From NCBI GenBank assembly GCA_019459085.1, contig JAIBEW010000027.1, positions 124,001 through 188,000 on the forward strand: DNA of 64,000 bases, written 5' to 3'. The notes under the pieces were generated by a model, which saw only the letters and a list, made by a program, of their open reading frames with translations, had not been told where the DNA came from and did not search any database. Origin of the DNA: Kaistella sp. (lineage in GTDB: Bacteria > Bacteroidota > Bacteroidia > Flavobacteriales > Weeksellaceae). Position numbers and translations under genes: made by a program. This document shows positions 25,511 through 33,206 of the stretch, one piece after another. Within the stretch, counting starts at the first letter, position 1. Each line of letters starts with the position of its first letter.

Positions 25511-25541
25511 TTGTGCCTTAAAGTTTGCTTTTGTAGTTTTG
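25511..25541 (+). promoter_or_regulatory. purK promoter (TTG-N20-TAGTTTTG)
   Basis: TTG at 25511-25513 and an exact -7 box TAGTTTTG at 25534-25541, 20 bases apart, one of the best promoters in the window. The predicted leader to the ATG at 25612 is about 65 bases. Confidence 0.7.
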
Positions 25542-25611
25542 CGCAGGCAGAAAATTCGGTTGTTCTGAAAATACTGATATTAAAAAACTTCTGCAATTAA
25601 AATCAAAGATT

Positions 25612-26721
25612 ATGAAAATCGGAATTCTCGGAGGCGGACAGTTGGGTAGAATGCTTATACAGGATGCATTGAAATATGATGACGAATGGTTTACTCTGGA
25701 TCCTGCAAAAGATGCGCCCTGTAGCGGAATCTCCAATTTTACCGAAGGTAATTTCAATGATTACGACACCGTTTTTAATTTCGGTAAAGGAAAAGACGTT
25801 GTTACTATCGAAATCGAGCATGTGAATGTAGATGCCCTCATGGAACTGGAGGAATGCGGAATTAAAGTAATTCCAAGTCCGCAAATCATCCAAACCATTC
25901 AGCAGAAAATTTTACAGAAAAAGTTTTACCTCGCCAATAATATTCCCAGTCCGGCATTTCAGGCAATTCAGCATAAATCAGAAGCGAATTTTCCTTTGCC
26001 TTTTGTTCAGAAAATGAACACCGGCGGCTACGACGGAAAAGGAGTTCAGGTCATCCAGACTGAAGCGGATCTGCAGAAATTGTGGGATGTACCTTCTGTT
26101 TTGGAAAGTTTGGTGGATATTGAAAAAGAACTCTCGATCATTATCGCCATCACTGAAAATGGGGAAACCCGGACTTTTCCGGTTACGGAAATGGTTGCAG
26201 ATCCGAAGCTTAATCTCCTCGATTTCAATATTTGTCCGGCCCAAATTAGTGAAGATACCGAAAATCAAATTCTGCAAATTGCAGAAAAATTTGTTGAAGC
26301 CGCTCAATCGCCTGGACTTTTCGCCATTGAACTTTTTCTTGACAAAAAAGGCAAGGTTTGGGTGAATGAAACCGCTCCAAGACTTCACAACTCAGGCCAT
26401 CAAACGCAGGAAGGAAACTCCAATTCTCAGTTTGAACAGCTGTACCGGGTTCTTAAAAATCTTCCGCTAGCAGATACCGCCAGTGTAGGTTTTTCAGGAA
26501 TGCTCAATTTGGTGGGCGAAGAAAAATTTTCAGGTAAAGTACAATATGAAGGATTGAATGAAGTGCTGAAATTACCAAAAACCTATGTTCATCTTTACGG
26601 AAAAACCGAGACAAAACCCGGCCGGAAGATGGGTCACATAAATGTTCTGGCCGATTCGCGGCACGAACTGATGGAAAAATTGGGACAGATAAAATCGATG
26701 GTGAAAGTTATTTCTTCTTAA
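25612..26721 (+). CDS. purK: 5-(carboxyamino)imidazole ribonucleotide synthase
   Basis: 369 residues, ATP-grasp enzyme. The N-terminus 'IGILGGGQLGRMLIQDALKY' is the PurK signature. 'KMNTGGYDGKGVQ' is the glycine-rich ATP loop, and 'NETAPRLHNSGHQTQEGN' plus 'KMGHINVL' complete it. It carboxylates 5-aminoimidazole ribonucleotide using ATP and bicarbonate. Its partner purE lies 980 bases downstream, interrupted by the minus-strand EamA gene. The 3' end overlaps the convergent EamA stop by 14 bases. Confidence 0.97.
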   Translation: MKIGILGGGQLGRMLIQDALKYDDEWFTLDPAKDAPCSGISNFTEGNFNDYDTVFNFGKGKDVVTIEIEHVNVDALMELEECGIKVIPSPQIIQTIQQKILQKKFYLANNIPSPAFQAIQHKSEANFPLPFVQKMNTGGYDGKGVQVIQTEADLQKLWDVPSVLESLVDIEKELSIIIAITENGETRTFPVTEMVADPKLNLLDFNICPAQISEDTENQILQIAEKFVEAAQSPGLFAIELFLDKKGKVWVNETAPRLHNSGHQTQEGNSNSQFEQLYRVLKNLPLADTASVGFSGMLNLVGEEKFSGKVQYEGLNEVLKLPKTYVHLYGKTETKPGRKMGHINVLADSRHELMEKLGQIKSMVKVISS

Positions 26722-27613
26722 ACATCGTTTTTCTGTAGTTCATGATGAAAACCCCGCTGATGATCAGCAGTGCAGCCAGGATGAATTTTACAGTGATTTC
26801 TTCATTCAATACCAGCCAGCCCAGAAATATTGCAATGACGGTATTCACGTAAGAAAGCATAGAAACCTGTGTCGGCAACAGTTTTTTCAGTGCATAATTG
26901 AAGGCGAAATATGCGGCTACCGAACCAAAAAGTGCAAGATACAGCGTCGCCAGAATACTTCGCGTCGACCATTTTTCAAAACTGTAATTGTCAGAAAATA
27001 CGAAAGCAAAAATAAGCTGTACAATTCCCGCAAAAGCAAACTGATAAAACAGGTTCAGAAAAAGATTTTCATTGCGATACTGTATTTTTTTTGTGTAAAT
27101 CATTCCGCCTGCCCAGCCGCAGATTGCCAAGAAAAGCAGGAATATTCCGGACAGATAATCCGGGTTCGCGAGATCTGAAATTCCGTTCCAGAAAATAAAC
27201 ACCACTCCTGTAAAACCAAATAAAATTCCGATCACAGAACGGTAAGAAAATTTCTCGAGACCGAAAACCACACTTCCAATCAACACCATTATCGGTGACA
27301 TGGAACTCACTAGCGACGCCAGACTGCTGGAAATATGTGCTTCCGCAACAGTGGTGAGACCATTTGCGATAATCAGCATCAGAGAGGAGAGGGTGATCTG
27401 TACCAGAAAATTCTTCTTTCCGATCCATTTCAGATCTTTGCGGGAAATCAGGAAAACCATGAGCAAAAGAGCCGCCAAAAACTGCCGGATTCCGGCTACA
27501 AACCAGGGCGGAATGGTTTCCACCCCAATTTTGATGCCGAGAAATGTAGTTCCCCAAACAAGCGCCACCGTTAAAACCGCTAAAACCAGCTTTAGATCTT
27601 TCGAAAAATTCAC
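26708..27613 (-). CDS. EamA/DMT-superfamily transporter
   Basis: 301 residues starting with GTG at 27613, which lies 4 bases after an exact TAATTTTG box. The first membrane helix ('LVLAVLTVALVWGTTFLGIKIG') begins 9 residues later, so no downstream start fits. Ten membrane helices and two EamA repeats are visible, the second near 'ILFGFTGVVFIFWNG' and 'GSVAAYFAFNYALKKL'. These drug/metabolite transporters export amino acids or metabolites. The substrate is unknown. It lies on the opposite strand inside the purK-purE interval and is not obviously linked to purines. Confidence 0.88.
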   Translation of the reverse strand: MNFSKDLKLVLAVLTVALVWGTTFLGIKIGVETIPPWFVAGIRQFLAALLLMVFLISRKDLKWIGKKNFLVQITLSSLMLIIANGLTTVAEAHISSSLASLVSSMSPIMVLIGSVVFGLEKFSYRSVIGILFGFTGVVFIFWNGISDLANPDYLSGIFLLFLAICGWAGGMIYTKKIQYRNENLFLNLFYQFAFAGIVQLIFAFVFSDNYSFEKWSTRSILATLYLALFGSVAAYFAFNYALKKLLPTQVSMLSYVNTVIAIFLGWLVLNEEITVKFILAALLIISGVFIMNYRKTMFKKK

Positions 27614-27617
27614 GCTG

Positions 27618-27625
27618 CAAAATTA
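27618..27625 (-). promoter_or_regulatory. -7 box TAATTTTG of the EamA gene
   Basis: Exact TAnnTTTG match on the minus strand, 4 bases before the GTG start, predicting a leaderless mRNA. Confidence 0.55.
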
Positions 27626-27702
27626 GCTTTTTCATGCGTGAAGCAGGCCGATTTTATTAAATTTTCATAACTTTAAAAATTCAATTTAAACTTCAGTTAA
27701 AA

Positions 27703-28203
27703 ATGGTCGGAATAATTATGGGCAGCCAGAGCGATCTGGCGGTAATGCAACAGGCAGCGGATTTCCTGAAATCTTTGGAAATTCCTTATGAATTAACCGT
27801 TATTTCGGCGCACCGCACTCCGGAAAGAATGTTCGATTATGCAAAAACAGCCAAAAATCGCGGACTGAAAGTAATTGTTGCGGGAGCTGGCGGCGCGGCG
27901 CATCTTCCGGGAATGGTGGCAAGCTGTACAACGCTTCCCGTAATCGGGGTTCCAATTTTATCTTCAAATTCAATTGACGGTTGGGATTCCATCCTGTCGA
28001 TTCTGCAGATGCCGTCCGGAATTCCTGTGGCAACAGTTGCGTTAAACGGCGCCATGAATGCGGGAATTTTAGCTGCGAAAATCATCGGAAGTTCAGATAC
28101 TGAAGTTTCAGAAAAACTCGAATTCTACCAGAATTCACTTAAAGAAAAAGTGTTGGGAACGGTAGAAGAAATCAGGAAAACCCATCCGAATCAGTACGAT
28201 TAG
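27703..28203 (+). CDS. purE: N5-carboxyaminoimidazole ribonucleotide mutase
   Basis: 166 residues, class I PurE. 'IIMGSQSDLAVMQQ' binds the nucleotide phosphate, 'SAHRTPERMFDYA' contains the catalytic His, and 'AGAGGAAHLPGMVAS' is the third conserved loop. It shifts the carboxylate of N5-CAIR to C4, acting right after PurK. purK and purE are separated by the EamA gene on the other strand, so they are probably transcribed separately. Confidence 0.97.
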   Translation: MVGIIMGSQSDLAVMQQAADFLKSLEIPYELTVISAHRTPERMFDYAKTAKNRGLKVIVAGAGGAAHLPGMVASCTTLPVIGVPILSSNSIDGWDSILSILQMPSGIPVATVALNGAMNAGILAAKIIGSSDTEVSEKLEFYQNSLKEKVLGTVEEIRKTHPNQYD

Positions 28204-28236
28204 GACCAAAACTTAAAAAATTCTCGCTTTCAAAGA

Positions 28237-28875
28237 TTATTTTAAAAGGAATTCCATGAGATCCATATAATTTTTCTGGTTCACGCTGTGCCCGCTCATG
28301 TATTCCCGAAAACTGAAATAGCAGCTTAAATCGTAAAGCATTTCCGCAGCTTTTCTTCCTTCCTCCAATGGAATAACAACATCATCGGTGCCGTGAGATA
28401 CAAAGAAACGGAGTTTTTCGAGCTTTTTCTTATCCTTTACAATATTTTCCAGCAGTCTTTCTTCCGCATAGCAGCTCATGCAGGCGACTTTTGAAAAGAG
28501 GTCAGGATTTTCAAGCGCCAAAGCATAACTTAGAATACCGCCCTGGGAAAAACCACACAAATGGGTTTCGTTATCCGACAGTCCGTATTGGTTGGTGATT
28601 CTTAAAATCGTTTCCAGAATTCCTTTCATCGATTCTTTCGCCTGCGGAACATCTACGCGGTTTTCCAGATCATTGAAATCAATGTCGTACCAGGAAAAAC
28701 CTTCAAAATCCGTAGAAAGCGGCGCGCGGAAACTCACGACGAGCCAGTCTGCAGGCAGGGTAGGAACGAATGAGAATAAGTCTTCTTCATTACTGCCGTA
28801 GCCGTGAAGCAGAATTAAAAGTGGTGTGGAAGAGGTGATGGTTTCAGGTTCGCGAATGAGGTATTTTAAGTCCAT
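28237..28875 (-). CDS. alpha/beta hydrolase, YpfH-type esterase
   Basis: 212 residues. The nucleophile elbow is 'CGFSQGGILSYALA' (Ser near residue 110), the acid is in 'HGTDDVVIP' and the His in 'MSGHSVNQ'. The oxyanion region 'LLHGYGSNEEDLFSF' matches the YpfH/phospholipase-carboxylesterase group. The ATG lies 4 bases after an exact TATCTTTG box, predicting a leaderless message. The substrate is unknown. Confidence 0.88.
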   Translation of the reverse strand: MDLKYLIREPETITSSTPLLILLHGYGSNEEDLFSFVPTLPADWLVVSFRAPLSTDFEGFSWYDIDFNDLENRVDVPQAKESMKGILETILRITNQYGLSDNETHLCGFSQGGILSYALALENPDLFSKVACMSCYAEERLLENIVKDKKKLEKLRFFVSHGTDDVVIPLEEGRKAAEMLYDLSCYFSFREYMSGHSVNQKNYMDLMEFLLK

Positions 28876-28879
28876 GCCG

Positions 28880-28887
28880 CAAAGATA
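28880..28887 (-). promoter_or_regulatory. -7 box TATCTTTG of the YpfH-type gene
   Basis: Exact TAnnTTTG match ending 4 bases before the ATG at 28875. Confidence 0.55.
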
Positions 28888-28963
28888 AACTTTCCGTGAT
28901 TGCCGAAAAAGGATGAATGTGCAGTTTTTTCAAAAAAACTCACTTCATTTTGAAGAAAAAAAC

Positions 28964-28971
28964 TATATTTG
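28964..28971 (+). promoter_or_regulatory. -7 box TATATTTG before the lipoprotein gene
   Basis: Exact TAnnTTTG match, 23 bases before the ATG at 28995. It supports that start over an upstream in-frame ATG at 28917. Confidence 0.55.
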
Positions 28972-28994
28972 AAAGATTAAAATCAATTTTAAAG

Positions 28995-29414
28995 ATGAAA
29001 AATATTTACAGATCAAAGAGTTTACTGAAATTCGGCTTTTCAATGATTTTACTGTCTTCTGTATTAGGCGTGGTTTCTTCATGCAAAAAGGATGATGAAG
29101 ATGAATTCACATCGCACAATGTACAGTTTAGGGTAGAATCTACAACCGGTGTAATGATTAAAGCAATCGTAACGCAGGTTGGAACAGTTCAGACGTCAAA
29201 TTACGTGGTGACATCAAATAACTGGACGAGTGACAACATCAGTGTAAATTCAAGTCAGCGTTCTGTAAATATCGCTTCAACTGCAGACGGACTTAATGCC
29301 GACTCAGAACTTATTGTTAAAATTTTGGTAGACGGAGAATTAAAAAAGACAGATACTGCTAAAGGTCTTGATCTGAAAGCAATGACCACCTACAGTTTCT
29401 ACAAACAGTTTTAA
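28995..29414 (+). CDS. surface-type lipoprotein, unknown function
   Basis: 139 residues from the ATG at 28995. An upstream ATG at 28917 is in frame but lies before the promoter box. The lipobox ends at Cys30, and the following 'KKDDEDE' resembles the acidic lipoprotein export signal that sends Bacteroidota lipoproteins to the cell surface. The mature part is about 100 residues of predicted beta structure ('VQFRVESTTGVMIKAIVTQVGTVQ') that could be a single Ig-like or lipocalin-like domain. It ends with a strong bidirectional terminator. No family was recognised. Confidence 0.75.
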   Translation: MKNIYRSKSLLKFGFSMILLSSVLGVVSSCKKDDEDEFTSHNVQFRVESTTGVMIKAIVTQVGTVQTSNYVVTSNNWTSDNISVNSSQRSVNIASTADGLNADSELIVKILVDGELKKTDTAKGLDLKAMTTYSFYKQF

Positions 29415-29446
29415 ATTCAATTCGGGATCGTCCGAAAGCAACATAA

Positions 29447-29484
29447 AAAAATGCTAAAATCAGAAATCTGGTTTTAGCATTTTT
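29447..29484. terminator. bidirectional terminator
   Basis: Arms AAAAATGCTAAAA and TTTTAGCATTTTT (13 bp, perfect) with a loop that can extend the stem by CAGA/TCTG. A T-run follows on the plus side, and the A-rich left arm gives a T-run on the minus side. It separates the lipoprotein gene (+) from the desaturase gene (-). Confidence 0.85.
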
Positions 29485-29506
29485 GTTTTTTGATGTGTTA
29501 TCGGAT

Positions 29507-30259
29507 TTAGATTTCTCTTTTTACGGGTGCAACAGGATTCAGTCGGATGAGCTTCATTTTATCGAGCAGAACCATAATGCAGTAGGTGATATCGATTTCA
29601 TGCCATCTTACCCCGCCGAAATTGGCTCTTCCACCAAATTTATGATGATTATTATGATAACCTTCTCCCATCATCAGCCAGTCGAAACGGAAAAGGTTTT
29701 TAGAAGTATCGGAAACCTTAAAATTTACATAACCGTAAATATGGGCAAACCAGTTGATGATGACTCCGTGAATTGGCGCCATAAAATAAGCCACAGGCAG
29801 AAAAAGCCACTGCCACCAAGCGGTTGCGAAAAAATAGAAGAAAGCAGTGTAAGCAACTGCCCAACCGATTCTGGAACCCCATGAGCTCGCAAACCGGTCG
29901 AAACTTTCCCACTGAGGAACATTTTTAGTGAATTTCTCCTCTATTTTCAGTTTTTGCTGATTGATCTCGGTGTATATTTTCTTTGTACGCCACATCATTG
30001 TAAAAAGATTGTGGTCATATTTCGGGGAATGCGGGTCTTTTTCGGTATCGGCATAAGCATGATGCATTCTGTGCATCACTCCGTATCCGTATGCGGAAAG
30101 ATAGTTGGATCCCTGTGTAAACCAAGTTAAAACAAAGCAGAGTTTTTCGCCGAACTTCGACATTTTAAAAGTCTGATGCGCCGCGTAGCGGTGAAGAAAA
30201 AAGGTCTGAAAAAAAAGTCCTGAATACCACAGAACTGCAATAAATAGTAGAATTCCCAT
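29507..30259 (-). CDS. membrane fatty-acid desaturase
   Basis: 250 residues from the ATG at 30259. An in-frame ATG at 30313 was rejected because an exact TAATTTTG promoter box (30278-30285) lies between the two. The three histidine clusters of membrane di-iron desaturases are present: 'HRYAAHQ', 'HRMHHAYAD' and 'GYHNNHHKFGG'. Four hydrophobic helices flank them. The protein is of the short delta-9 acyl-CoA/acyl-lipid desaturase type and would introduce a double bond into membrane fatty acids. It is monocistronic. Confidence 0.9.
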   Translation of the reverse strand: MGILLFIAVLWYSGLFFQTFFLHRYAAHQTFKMSKFGEKLCFVLTWFTQGSNYLSAYGYGVMHRMHHAYADTEKDPHSPKYDHNLFTMMWRTKKIYTEINQQKLKIEEKFTKNVPQWESFDRFASSWGSRIGWAVAYTAFFYFFATAWWQWLFLPVAYFMAPIHGVIINWFAHIYGYVNFKVSDTSKNLFRFDWLMMGEGYHNNHHKFGGRANFGGVRWHEIDITYCIMVLLDKMKLIRLNPVAPVKREI

Positions 30260-30277
30260 TAAAATTAAATTATGCTG

Positions 30278-30285
30278 CAAAATTA
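30278..30285 (-). promoter_or_regulatory. -7 box TAATTTTG of the desaturase gene
   Basis: Exact TAnnTTTG match, 18 bases before the chosen ATG at 30259 and downstream of the alternative start at 30313, so it decides the start. Confidence 0.6.
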
Positions 30286-30340
30286 CACGGATTTCAGCAA
30301 TTTTCAGCAACATTGCTGGTTTACGTTATGCACAAAATAG

Positions 30341-30362
30341 AAGACCGGAAAATTCCGGTCTT
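30341..30362 (-). terminator. hairpin after tyrS
   Basis: Perfect 10-bp arms AAGACCGGAA and TTCCGGTCTT around a two-base centre, followed on the minus strand by a moderately T-rich stretch. It lies 28 bases after the tyrS stop. Confidence 0.6.
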
Positions 30363-30390
30363 ACTTTATAATTTCGATCAAAAATAAATG

Positions 30391-31686
30391 TTACACTGCT
30401 TTCACAATGAAATAATTCTTTTTTCCTTTCTGCAAAAGCAGGAAATTACCGTCGATAAGATCTTTTTCAGTCACTTCAAAAGTATCGCTTACTTTTTCTT
30501 TATTAATGGAAATCGCATTGCCCTGCAGTTCTCTTTTCGCTTCACCTTTAGATTTCAGGAAACCTGATTTTTCGGAAATCAAATCAATGATGTTTTGGCC
30601 CACAACTTCGCTTTTTGAAATTTCTTTCTGCGGAACCCCATCAAAAACTTCCAGGAATGTGGCTTCATCCAGATTTACCAGATCTTCTGCAGTGGAGCGC
30701 CCGAAAAGAATTTCAGAAGCTTTCTGGGCTTTTTCGAATTCCTCGCTGCTGTGCACCCAAACCGTCACTTCTTCAGCCAGTTTTTTCTGCAGTTTTCTTT
30801 CGTGCGGTGCGGTTTTATGATCTTCGATAAGATTTTCAATCTCCGTTTTGCTCAGAAAAGTATAGAATTTTATAAATCTTTCAGCGTCTTCATCGGTGGC
30901 ATTCACCCAAAACTGGTAGAATTTATATGGTGAGGTTCTTTTGGGGTCGAGCCAGAAATTTTCGCCGCTTTCTGATTTTCCGAATTTGGATCCGTCTGAT
31001 TTCGTGATCAGCGAAACCGTTAAAGCAAAGGCATCGCCCTGCACTTTTTTGCGGATGAGTTCGGTTCCTGTGGTAATATTTCCCCACTGATCCGAGCCGC
31101 CCATCTGCATTTTTACGTTTTTATTTTTATAAAGGTGCAGGAAATCATAGCCTTGTAAAAGCTGATAGGTAAATTCCGTAAAGCTCATTCCCTCGGCGCC
31201 GTTTTCACCTGTAATTCTTTTTTTAACAGACTCTTTCGCCATCATGTAATTCACGGTGATGTTTTTACCTACATCGCGCACAAATTCGAGGAAAGAAAAC
31301 TCCTTCATCCAGTCATAATTGTTCACCAGTTCCGCTTTGTTATCTTCAGTTCCATCGAATTTCAGGAATTTGGAAAGCTGGTTTTTAATACAGTCTACAT
31401 AATGATTCAGGGTGGCTTCATCCAAAAGATTCCGCTCGCTTGATTTACCGGAAGGATCACCGATCATTCCCGTTGCACCGCCGACCAAAGCGATCGGTTT
31501 ATGGCCGTGCTCCTGAAAATGAGCCAGTATTTTGATCTGAATTAAACTTCCGATGTGGAGAGAATCCGCGGTAGGATCAAAGCCGATGTAGGCGGTTGTT
31601 ATTTCTTTGTTGAGCTGTTCCTCGGTTCCGGGCGTCATGTCAGCAAATAGTCCGCGCCACTTCAGTTCTTCAATAAAAGGATTCAT
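30391..31686 (-). CDS. tyrS: tyrosyl-tRNA synthetase
   Basis: 431 residues from the ATG at 31686. A longer in-frame start at 31767 was rejected because an exact TATATTTG box (31708-31715) lies between. The class I signature appears as '[11 protein letters not shown]' (HIGH) and '[11 protein letters not shown]' (KFGKS, the bacterial form of KMSKS). '[16 protein letters not shown]' binds tyrosine, and the last 70 residues are an S4-like RNA-binding domain. It charges tRNA-Tyr. Confidence 0.97.
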   Translation of the reverse strand: MNPFIEELKWRGLFADMTPGTEEQLNKEITTAYIGFDPTADSLHIGSLIQIKILAHFQEHGHKPIALVGGATGMIGDPSGKSSERNLLDEATLNHYVDCIKNQLSKFLKFDGTEDNKAELVNNYDWMKEFSFLEFVRDVGKNITVNYMMAKESVKKRITGENGAEGMSFTEFTYQLLQGYDFLHLYKNKNVKMQMGGSDQWGNITTGTELIRKKVQGDAFALTVSLITKSDGSKFGKSESGENFWLDPKRTSPYKFYQFWVNATDEDAERFIKFYTFLSKTEIENLIEDHKTAPHERKLQKKLAEEVTVWVHSSEEFEKAQKASEILFGRSTAEDLVNLDEATFLEVFDGVPQKEISKSEVVGQNIIDLISEKSGFLKSKGEAKRELQGNAISINKEKVSDTFEVTEKDLIDGNFLLLQKGKKNYFIVKAV

Positions 31687-31707
31687 TTTCTTAAAAATTT
31701 TCAGTCG

Positions 31708-31715
31708 CAAATATA
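31708..31715 (-). promoter_or_regulatory. -7 box TATATTTG of tyrS
   Basis: Exact TAnnTTTG match on the minus strand, 21 bases before the tyrS ATG. No clear -33 TTG. Confidence 0.55.
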
Positions 31716-31754
31716 GGGATTTAAGCAGGAAGTTTTTGTTAAGAAAATGCACGG

Positions 31755-31772
31755 TTTTATTGTACAATAAAA
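31755..31772. repeat. 18-bp perfect palindrome upstream of tyrS
   Basis: TTTTATTGTACAATAAAA is its own reverse complement. It lies about 40 bases upstream of the tyrS -7 box and overlaps the T-tail of the preceding terminator. It could be a regulator site or simply the terminator tail. Confidence 0.3.
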
Positions 31773-31773
31773 A

Positions 31774-31798
31774 AACCGCCTGAATTCTCCAGACGGTT
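31774..31798 (-). terminator. terminator after the cysteate-acyltransferase-like gene
   Basis: Arms AACCG and CGGTT, extended by CTG/CAG with one mismatch, followed by seven T on the minus strand. It lies 20 bases after the stop at 31819. Confidence 0.7.
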
Positions 31799-31818
31799 GA
31801 TATAAAATGTAAAAATCA

Positions 31819-33093
31819 TTAACTGGATTTAAAGGACAAACCTTTTTCCTCTAATAATTTCTGTTCCTGTTCTTTATAGACTCCTGAAATCAGTTTTTCG
31901 TGAATCGCATCAAATGCGTCCAAGGTAGCATTGATTTCAGAATCGGTATGCGAAGCGGTAGGAATCAGTCTCAGCAAAATCATTCCTTTTGGAATTACCG
32001 GATAAATGACCACTGAAGTAAAGATGCCGAAATTTTCGCGCAGATCTTTTACCAAAAGGGTAGCTTCTACTGTTGAACCCTGCATCATGACAGGAGTTAC
32101 GCAGGTATTTGTATTCCCGATGTTGAAGCCACGTTCTGTTAAACCATTCTGCAGTTTCATCACATTTTCCCATAGTCTTTCTTTGATTTCCGGCTGTGAA
32201 CGCAGCAAATCAAGTCTTTTTAAACCACCAATTACCATCGGCATTGTTAAAGATTTTGCAAAAACCTGAGAGCGGAGGTTGTATTTCAGAATTCTGATGA
32301 TTTCCTGATCTCCTGCTATGAAAGCGCCGAAACCCGCCATTGATTTGGCAAAAGTCGAAAAATAAATATCAATCTGATCCTGACAGCCCTGTTCTTCACC
32401 GGCGCCGGCTCCTGTTTTTCCTAAAGTTCCGAAACCGTGAGCATCATCCACCAAAAGTCTGAAGTTGAATTTGGATTTCAATTCGCAAATTTCTTTGATT
32501 TTCCCCTGCATTCCGCGCATTCCGAAAACACCTTCAGTAATCACTAAAATACCGCCGCCGTTTTCTTCAGCTACTTTGGTTGCACGCGCAAGATTTTTTT
32601 CGAGACTCGCCATATCATTATGTTTAAAAGTAAAACTTTTACCCATATGAAGGCGTACTCCGTCAACGATGCATGCATGTGAATCGGCATCATAGACAAT
32701 AACATCGTGTCTTGAAACCAGCGCATCGATTGTAGAAACCATTCCCTGATAACCAAAATTCAAAAGATAAGCAGCTTCTTTTTCAACAAATGCAGCCAGT
32801 TCTCTTTCGAGCTGCTGATGCTGGTCAGTTTCTCCCGACATTGCTCTGGCGCCCATTGGATAGAACATTCCGTATTCTGCGGCAGCTTTTGCATCGGCTT
32901 CCAAAACTTCCGGATGGTTGCAAAGTCCAAGATAATCGTTCGCGCTCCAGAAAATCACTTCTCTTCCCTGAAATATCATTCGGGGACCAATAGGTCCTTC
33001 AAGTTTCGGAAAAACAAAATATCCCTCTGCATAATCTGCGAACTGCCCAAGAGGTCCCGGATTCTGCTTGATTCTATCGAAAATATCTACCAT
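31819..33093 (-). CDS. PLP-dependent acyltransferase of the alpha-oxoamine synthase family; likely cysteate-fatty acyltransferase
   Basis: 424 residues. Fold type I PLP enzyme of the KBL/AONS/serine-palmitoyltransferase family: His139 in 'DADSHACIVDG' stacks on PLP, 'LVDDAHGFGTLG' (Asp216-His219) holds the pyridine nitrogen, and the Schiff-base Lys is Lys250 in 'STFAKSMAGFG'. It has an N-terminal extension 'GYFVFPKLEGPIGPRM' that is typical of the flavobacterial branch. Members of this branch have been linked to sulfonolipid (capnine) synthesis by condensing cysteate with an acyl thioester, and the neighbouring gene encodes a cysteine/cysteate-synthase-like enzyme. The alternatives are serine palmitoyltransferase or 2-amino-3-ketobutyrate ligase. 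The family is certain, the substrate is inferred. Confidence 0.8.
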   Translation of the reverse strand: MVDIFDRIKQNPGPLGQFADYAEGYFVFPKLEGPIGPRMIFQGREVIFWSANDYLGLCNHPEVLEADAKAAAEYGMFYPMGARAMSGETDQHQQLERELAAFVEKEAAYLLNFGYQGMVSTIDALVSRHDVIVYDADSHACIVDGVRLHMGKSFTFKHNDMASLEKNLARATKVAEENGGGILVITEGVFGMRGMQGKIKEICELKSKFNFRLLVDDAHGFGTLGKTGAGAGEEQGCQDQIDIYFSTFAKSMAGFGAFIAGDQEIIRILKYNLRSQVFAKSLTMPMVIGGLKRLDLLRSQPEIKERLWENVMKLQNGLTERGFNIGNTNTCVTPVMMQGSTVEATLLVKDLRENFGIFTSVVIYPVIPKGMILLRLIPTASHTDSEINATLDAFDAIHEKLISGVYKEQEQKLLEEKGLSFKSS

Positions 33094-33127
33094 TATTGCT
33101 GTATTAATTTTTAAAAATGTAAGTGCG

Positions 33128-33135
33128 CAAAGTTA
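33128..33135 (-). promoter_or_regulatory. -7 box TAACTTTG of the acyltransferase gene
   Basis: Exact TAnnTTTG match on the minus strand, 34 bases before the ATG at 33093. It shows the gene has its own promoter despite its neighbour being co-directional. Confidence 0.55.
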
Positions 33136-33153
33136 ATTAAATTTAACTGAAAA

Positions 33154-33185
33154 AAAAGCCTTTCATCATTTACGAAAAGGCTTTT
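33154..33185 (-). terminator. terminator between the two PLP-enzyme genes
   Basis: Arms AAAAGCCTTT and AAAGGCTTTT (10 bp) with a 12-base loop, followed by eight T on the minus strand. It lies 21 bases after the stop of the upstream cysteine-synthase-like gene. Confidence 0.8.
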
Positions 33186-33206
33186 GGCTTTAGTTTTACT
33201 GAATAT

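Noticed and set aside
25502-25519. Hairpin AAGGCA/TGCCTT followed by a T-run on the minus strand
   Set aside because: It looks like a minus-strand terminator, but no minus-strand gene ends there; the EEP gene begins downstream of it and purK is divergent. It overlaps the purK -33 element and is probably incidental.
31819-33093. Serine palmitoyltransferase (sphingolipid) call for this PLP enzyme
   Set aside because: It remains possible, but the flavobacterial N-terminal extension and the neighbouring cysteine/cysteate-synthase-like gene favour a cysteate-using enzyme; kept as an alternative in the feature entry.
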